Source: Desulfurococcales archaeon
GTDB taxonomy: Archaea > Thermoproteota > Thermoprotei_A > Sulfolobales > Ignisphaeraceae
DNA: 8,870 nucleotides
Assembly (NCBI GenBank): GCA_027066265.1
Contig: JAMOOB010000277.1
Location: forward strand, 1-8,870
Direction: 5' to 3'
Shown here: positions 6,133 to 8,870 of the stretch, piece after piece
Layout of the letters: the number at the start of each line of letters is the position of its first letter
Numbering within the stretch: the first letter of the stretch is position 1
Position numbers and translations under genes: made by a program
Notes under the pieces: generated by a model
Seen by the model: only the letters and a program-made list of their open reading frames with translations
What the model was told of the DNA's origin: nothing
Database searches by the model: none

Positions 6133-6774
6133 ATGTTCGTAGCTTCCAAAGCCGTAGCGCTACAGAGAGAACTCGGGCGTTTCGCTCTCATCCAACCCCT
6201 CGAACTGGATCGCGTTGAGATCGTCGCTGGTCTCGATGTTGGGTACAGGAAGAGTCTTGGCTACGCTGTAGCTCTAGCCTACGATGTTCGTAACCAGCGA
6301 GAGGTTTGCTGGGTAGCGGTATCGAGCGAGGTAGAGATCCCCTACGTACCTGGACTACTTGCTTTCCGCGAAGCACCTCTCATGGTAGCGGCTCTGAAGG
6401 AACTCGTTGAGCAGTGTACCGAGATCGACGTGGTTATGGTGAACGGCCACGGGTTGGCGCATCCTCGTCGAGCTGGGATAGCTACGCACATAGGTCTAGC
6501 CCTAGACATGCCATCGATAGGAATCGCGAAGAAGAAGCTCTTTGGAGATCTCGTCGAGGAGAACGGTAGGGTAGCGATATACGTAGAGAAGCAGAAGGTT
6601 GGGTACGTAGTTGAGTATAGAGGTGCCAAGACCTTCGTAACCGTAGGGCATCGCGTGGATCCCGATACTGCTCTAGAGCTAGCGTTGAGAATATGGAGAG
6701 AGGGAGCGAGGTTTCCGGAACCAATCGAGCTCGCGGATAAGGTTTCGAAGAAGGTAGCAAAGGAGCTTGGATGA
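6133..6774 (+). CDS. nfi: endonuclease V
   Basis: This is a 213-residue endonuclease V, which nicks DNA (or RNA in some lineages) one phosphodiester 3' of deoxyinosine and other deaminated bases; such damage is frequent at high temperature. Motifs in order: GLDVGY (33-38, metal Asp35), PYVPG (70-74, the wedge that separates strands), FRE (78-80, Glu80), NGHGLAHPR (104-112), GIAKKKLFG (130-138, Lys133) and VGHRVD (171-176, His173). Length is normal. By alignment with the Thermotoga enzyme as I recall it, the metal-binding Asp110 corresponds to Asn104 here, an unusual change; Asp99 (equivalent to Asp105) and His110 (His116) are kept. It follows psmB by 3 bases in the same operon, with no clear ribosome-binding site, suggesting coupled translation. 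Its 3' end forms one arm of an inverted repeat. Confidence 0.92.
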   Translation: MFVASKAVALQRELGRFALIQPLELDRVEIVAGLDVGYRKSLGYAVALAYDVRNQREVCWVAVSSEVEIPYVPGLLAFREAPLMVAALKELVEQCTEIDVVMVNGHGLAHPRRAGIATHIGLALDMPSIGIAKKKLFGDLVEENGRVAIYVEKQKVGYVVEYRGAKTFVTVGHRVDPDTALELALRIWREGARFPEPIELADKVSKKVAKELG

Positions 6775-6816
6775 AAAAGAGGTTTGGAGCTAGGATCTCC
6801 AAACAGCTCCTTTGCT
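6756..6816 (-). terminator. nested inverted repeat at convergent gene ends, possible terminator
   Basis: Two perfect inverted repeats are nested. The outer arms are AGCAAAGGAGCT (6756-6767) and AGCTCCTTTGCT (6805-6816), 12 bp. The inner arms are GTTTGGAG (6782-6789) and CTCCAAAC (6797-6804) around a 7-base loop. On the 3' side the arms are adjacent; on the 5' side 14 bases separate them. On the minus strand the inner hairpin is followed two bases later by five Ts (6778-6774), the layout of a terminator for the transporter remnant, whose TAG lies in the loop. The last codons of endoV lie in the left outer arm. Confidence 0.5.
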
Positions 6817-7269
6817 CTTATCTATCGCACCCTCTATCTCTGCTACGAGTAGCGTACCGACTAGATCACCCGTAACGTTGACCATGGTTCTACCCATGTC
6901 TAGGATCACATCGATCCCCGCAATCATGGAGTACGCCATAGCTACCTGAGGATTAGTTAGCGGTAGGCCAACCGCTTCGAGAACCATCGCCAACATTATC
7001 AGACCAGCGCCGGGTACGCCAGCGGTTCCTATCGATGCTAGGACTGCGGTGAGTACTATCGCTAGCTGTTTATCTATCGTTAGGGGTACTCCAAGCATGT
7101 GTGCGATGAATGCCGTAGCTATGGCTTGATACATCGCGGTACCGTCCATGTTTATCGTTGCTCCGAGGGGTAGCGTGAAGTAGATACCTCTATCGCTACG
7201 GCTAGCTTCCTGAGGAACGACGCGGTGATGTCCCGTGCAGTCAAGTACCTTTTGTAAAGATATAATCAC
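6790..7269 (-). pseudogene. C-terminal remnant of a GltPh-like sodium:dicarboxylate/amino-acid symporter (DAACS)
   Basis: From about residue 29 the translation matches the C-terminal core of archaeal glutamate/aspartate transporters: LPLGATINMDGT (33-44, the NMDGT motif of helix 7), ASIGTAGVPGAGL (78-90, hairpin HP2) and DVILDMGRTMVNVTGD (120-135, the substrate-binding helix 8). Intact members have about 400-430 residues; helices 1-6 and hairpin HP1 are missing. Upstream, the first residues after a GTG at 7269 only weakly recall the end of HP1 (RVVPQEASRSDRGIY, with one residue lost before FTLP), and an in-frame TAA lies a short way further upstream. The missing part is not in the other frames of the 75-base gap before serS. 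Such a fragment could not transport alone, so I treat it as a decaying gene cut at its 5' side, although its remaining frame is undamaged. Start coordinate is nominal. Confidence 0.8.
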
Positions 7270-7300
7270 TTCCTTGGCATGGATCTCGATGAAGGGTTAG

Positions 7301-7337
7301 GGATTTAAGAGCTTGGCTCGCTTAAGAGCTTCGAGGT
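7301..7337 (+). promoter_or_regulatory. serS promoter and ribosome-binding site
   Basis: GGATTTAAGAG at 7301-7311 supplies a TATA-like TTTAAG. A start site about 25 bases on (near 7332) coincides with GAGGT at 7333-7337, which is 7 bases before the ATG at 7345. The same spacing is seen at psmB. The element lies within 40 bases of the truncated 5' end of the convergently unrelated transporter remnant, so the break left the serS promoter intact. Confidence 0.5.
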
Positions 7338-7344
7338 AGAGTTC

Positions 7345-8870
7345 ATGAAGTTCGTTGGAGAGCTCGAGATCGTTCTCAGCAAAGAACTTCCTCCGGAAGC
7401 TCGTAGCGAGCTCGAGAACGCAATCAAGTTCCTCAACGATGTGTACCTAAAGAAAGGTGCTAGGAATCCAGAGGAGGGTGCTACGATCGTTGAGTGGCGT
7501 ATCGAAGGTTCTCGACTGTTGATGAACCTCGCGTGCGGTCCTAGGGTTAGGATAGACGAGGCATCGCTTAGGGTAAGGAACGTTCTAGCCGAGAGGTTGG
7601 GCAAGGCTTTCCGCGTAGGTATCCGCGGTCTTAGACTTCGCAACGCTAGGATAGAGCTCGATCGAGAGGTTAGGGTATCGCTGAGGATACCCTTCGTGAA
7701 GAGCGTCGAGACCGTAGATGGTAAAACGATCGTAGTGCTAGACGTTCTCGATGAAAGCGATCTTAAGAAACCTACCTTCCTAAGGCTTCTACGCCTCATC
7801 GAAGAGAAGGAAGCTCGAGCTAAGTGGGGTGGCAAAGCTGAGCACTGGGTTCTGTACAAGCAGAGCAAGCCGAAGAAGGTTACGCCACCCGAAGAGGATC
7901 CGAACAAGATCCTGGAAGAGATCGGCTGGATCAAGAGGATGTCGATAGGTCAATGGCTCTACACACCACCCTTCACCTACCTACTCAACGCTATACGCAA
8001 CCTATTCCTCGAAGAAGTCGTTAAGCCTCTCGGTTTCGTAGAAGCTACCTTCCCCAAGATGTACCCACTGCAGGTAGGTTTGAAGACGGGTCATCTCAAG
8101 GGAGTGATAAACTCGATGATCTTCGCATCCCTCCCCAAGAGCTACAACATAGAGGAATTCGAGGAGCTGATCGACTACATGCACGTCATGGACGAAGCTC
8201 CTCCCGAAGAGCTTCAGAAGTACCTACGACCACCCACTTACTTCCTATGCTTCGCTCAGTGCGAACCGTTCTACTGGTTCTTCGAGAACGAGGTTCTGGA
8301 CGATAGCGTGCTACCGATCAAGTGGTACGATGCTAGCGGCCCCTCCTTTAGATGGGAGGCGGGAGGGCTTCACGGAGTCGAGCGCGTCATAGAATTCCAT
8401 CGAATCGAAGTCGTTTGGCTCGGTAAGCCGGAGCAGGTAATCAAGGTGAGGAACGAGCTTCTCGAACGCTACGAGAAGTTCATGGACGAGGTGCTGGATC
8501 TGGAGTGGAGGATGGCGTGGGTAACGCCGTGGTTCTACGAACAGAGCGGTGTCGTTGAAGCAGAGATGAAGCTGGACATAGATAGGCCTGGAACCATAGA
8601 CTTCGAAGCATGGCTACCCCATCGAGGTCCTAGAGAGGATAGGAAGGCATGGCTCGAGATAGGGAACATATCGATCCACGGAACCAAGTTCACAGCACCC
8701 TTCCGGATAAGGCACAACAAGGGCGAGACTCTGTGGACTGGATGCTCTGGCTTCGGTTCGGAGAGATGGTTGATAGCGTTCCTAGCACAGAAAGGATTCG
8801 ATCCAGCGAATTGGCCTCCGAAAATGGTTGAGTACCTAGAGAAGCATCCGATGCCAGAACCACTCAAGTT
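7345..8870 (+). CDS. serS2: type-2 (methanogenic-type) seryl-tRNA synthetase, 3' end cut by window
   Basis: This class II aminoacyl-tRNA synthetase charges tRNA-Ser with serine in the cytosol. It is the rare zinc-dependent type, not the common coiled-coil SerRS. Residues 1-170 match the type-2 tRNA-binding N-terminal domain (for example GATIVEWRIEG at 45-55 and KAFRVGIRGLRL at 87-98). The catalytic domain follows: motif 1 around FVEATFPKMYP (231-241), motif 2 from FRWEAGGLHGVER (335-347) to FHRIE (351-355), and motif 3 GCSGFGSERW (466-475, Arg474). The zinc ligands known from Methanosarcina barkeri (Cys306, Glu355, Cys461) line up with Cys306, Glu355 and Cys467, all present. The ATG at 7345 has GAGGT 7 bases upstream. 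The frame reads through 508 codons to the window end; family length is about 500-515, so little is missing. An N-terminal coiled coil is absent. Confidence 0.93.
   Translation, partial: MKFVGELEIVLSKELPPEARSELENAIKFLNDVYLKKGARNPEEGATIVEWRIEGSRLLMNLACGPRVRIDEASLRVRNVLAERLGKAFRVGIRGLRLRNARIELDREVRVSLRIPFVKSVETVDGKTIVVLDVLDESDLKKPTFLRLLRLIEEKEARAKWGGKAEHWVLYKQSKPKKVTPPEEDPNKILEEIGWIKRMSIGQWLYTPPFTYLLNAIRNLFLEEVVKPLGFVEATFPKMYPLQVGLKTGHLKGVINSMIFASLPKSYNIEEFEELIDYMHVMDEAPPEELQKYLRPPTYFLCFAQCEPFYWFFENEVLDDSVLPIKWYDASGPSFRWEAGGLHGVERVIEFHRIEVVWLGKPEQVIKVRNELLERYEKFMDEVLDLEWRMAWVTPWFYEQSGVVEAEMKLDIDRPGTIDFEAWLPHRGPREDRKAWLEIGNISIHGTKFTAPFRIRHNKGETLWTGCSGFGSERWLIAFLAQKGFDPANWPPKMVEYLEKHPMPEPLK

Noticed and set aside
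7305..7934. 209-codon open frame on the minus strand
   Set aside because: It lies entirely antisense to serS, is dominated by Ser/Leu/Arg from the complement of serS codons, and shows no family motif.

Overview
The window looks like chromosomal DNA of a hyperthermophilic crenarchaeon (Thermoproteota), most like the Desulfurococcales-type lineages; I cannot name a genus. Support comes from a proteasome beta subunit of the non-canonical crenarchaeal kind, an Mbh/Mrp-type membrane antiporter module, an archaeal ATPase_2/DUF234 protein, a glutamate-transporter remnant very close to archaeal GltPh, short AT-rich TATA-like elements placed one short leader upstream of genes, GTG/TTG starts with GGTG/GAGGT Shine-Dalgarno sequences, and charged, Ile/Val/Tyr/Glu-rich proteins. 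Genes are packed tightly. No gap exceeds about 180 bases; the largest is 5357-5535, which holds the psmB promoter and an inverted repeat.

Layout. Bases 1-2554, minus strand: a six-gene operon for the antiporter part of an Mrp or membrane-bound hydrogenase-like complex, read from high to low coordinates as mnhF, mnhG, a DUF4040/MbhD subunit, an MbhE-MnhB fusion, mnhC and mnhE (cut off by the window start). Neighbouring genes overlap or lie within 5 bases of each other. Bases 2655-3980, plus: a metal-dependent amidohydrolase of the adenosine/SAH/MTA deaminase type, divergent from the operon. Bases 3977-5356, minus: an ATPase with winged helix and nuclease-like C-terminus, converging on the amidohydrolase so that both stop codons share one CTAG. 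Bases 5536-6774, plus: a two-gene operon of a proteasome beta subunit and endonuclease V. Bases 6790-7269, minus: the C-terminal third of a GltPh-like transporter without its first six helices, probably a pseudogene. Bases 7345-8870, plus: a type-2 (methanogenic-type) seryl-tRNA synthetase, lacking only its last residues at the window edge.

How the genes work together: only the antiporter operon is a clear functional unit, a membrane ion-translocating module that would couple to MnhD/A-like or hydrogenase subunits encoded beyond base 1. The rest are housekeeping genes (proteolysis, inosine/deaminated-base repair, nucleoside salvage, tRNA charging). I see no CRISPR array, insertion sequence, rRNA or tRNA. 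The most unusual signals are the type-2 SerRS in a crenarchaeal setting, changed catalytic positions in both genes of the psmB-endoV operon, a nested inverted repeat at the endoV/transporter junction, and strong use of TAG stops together with abundant CTAG.
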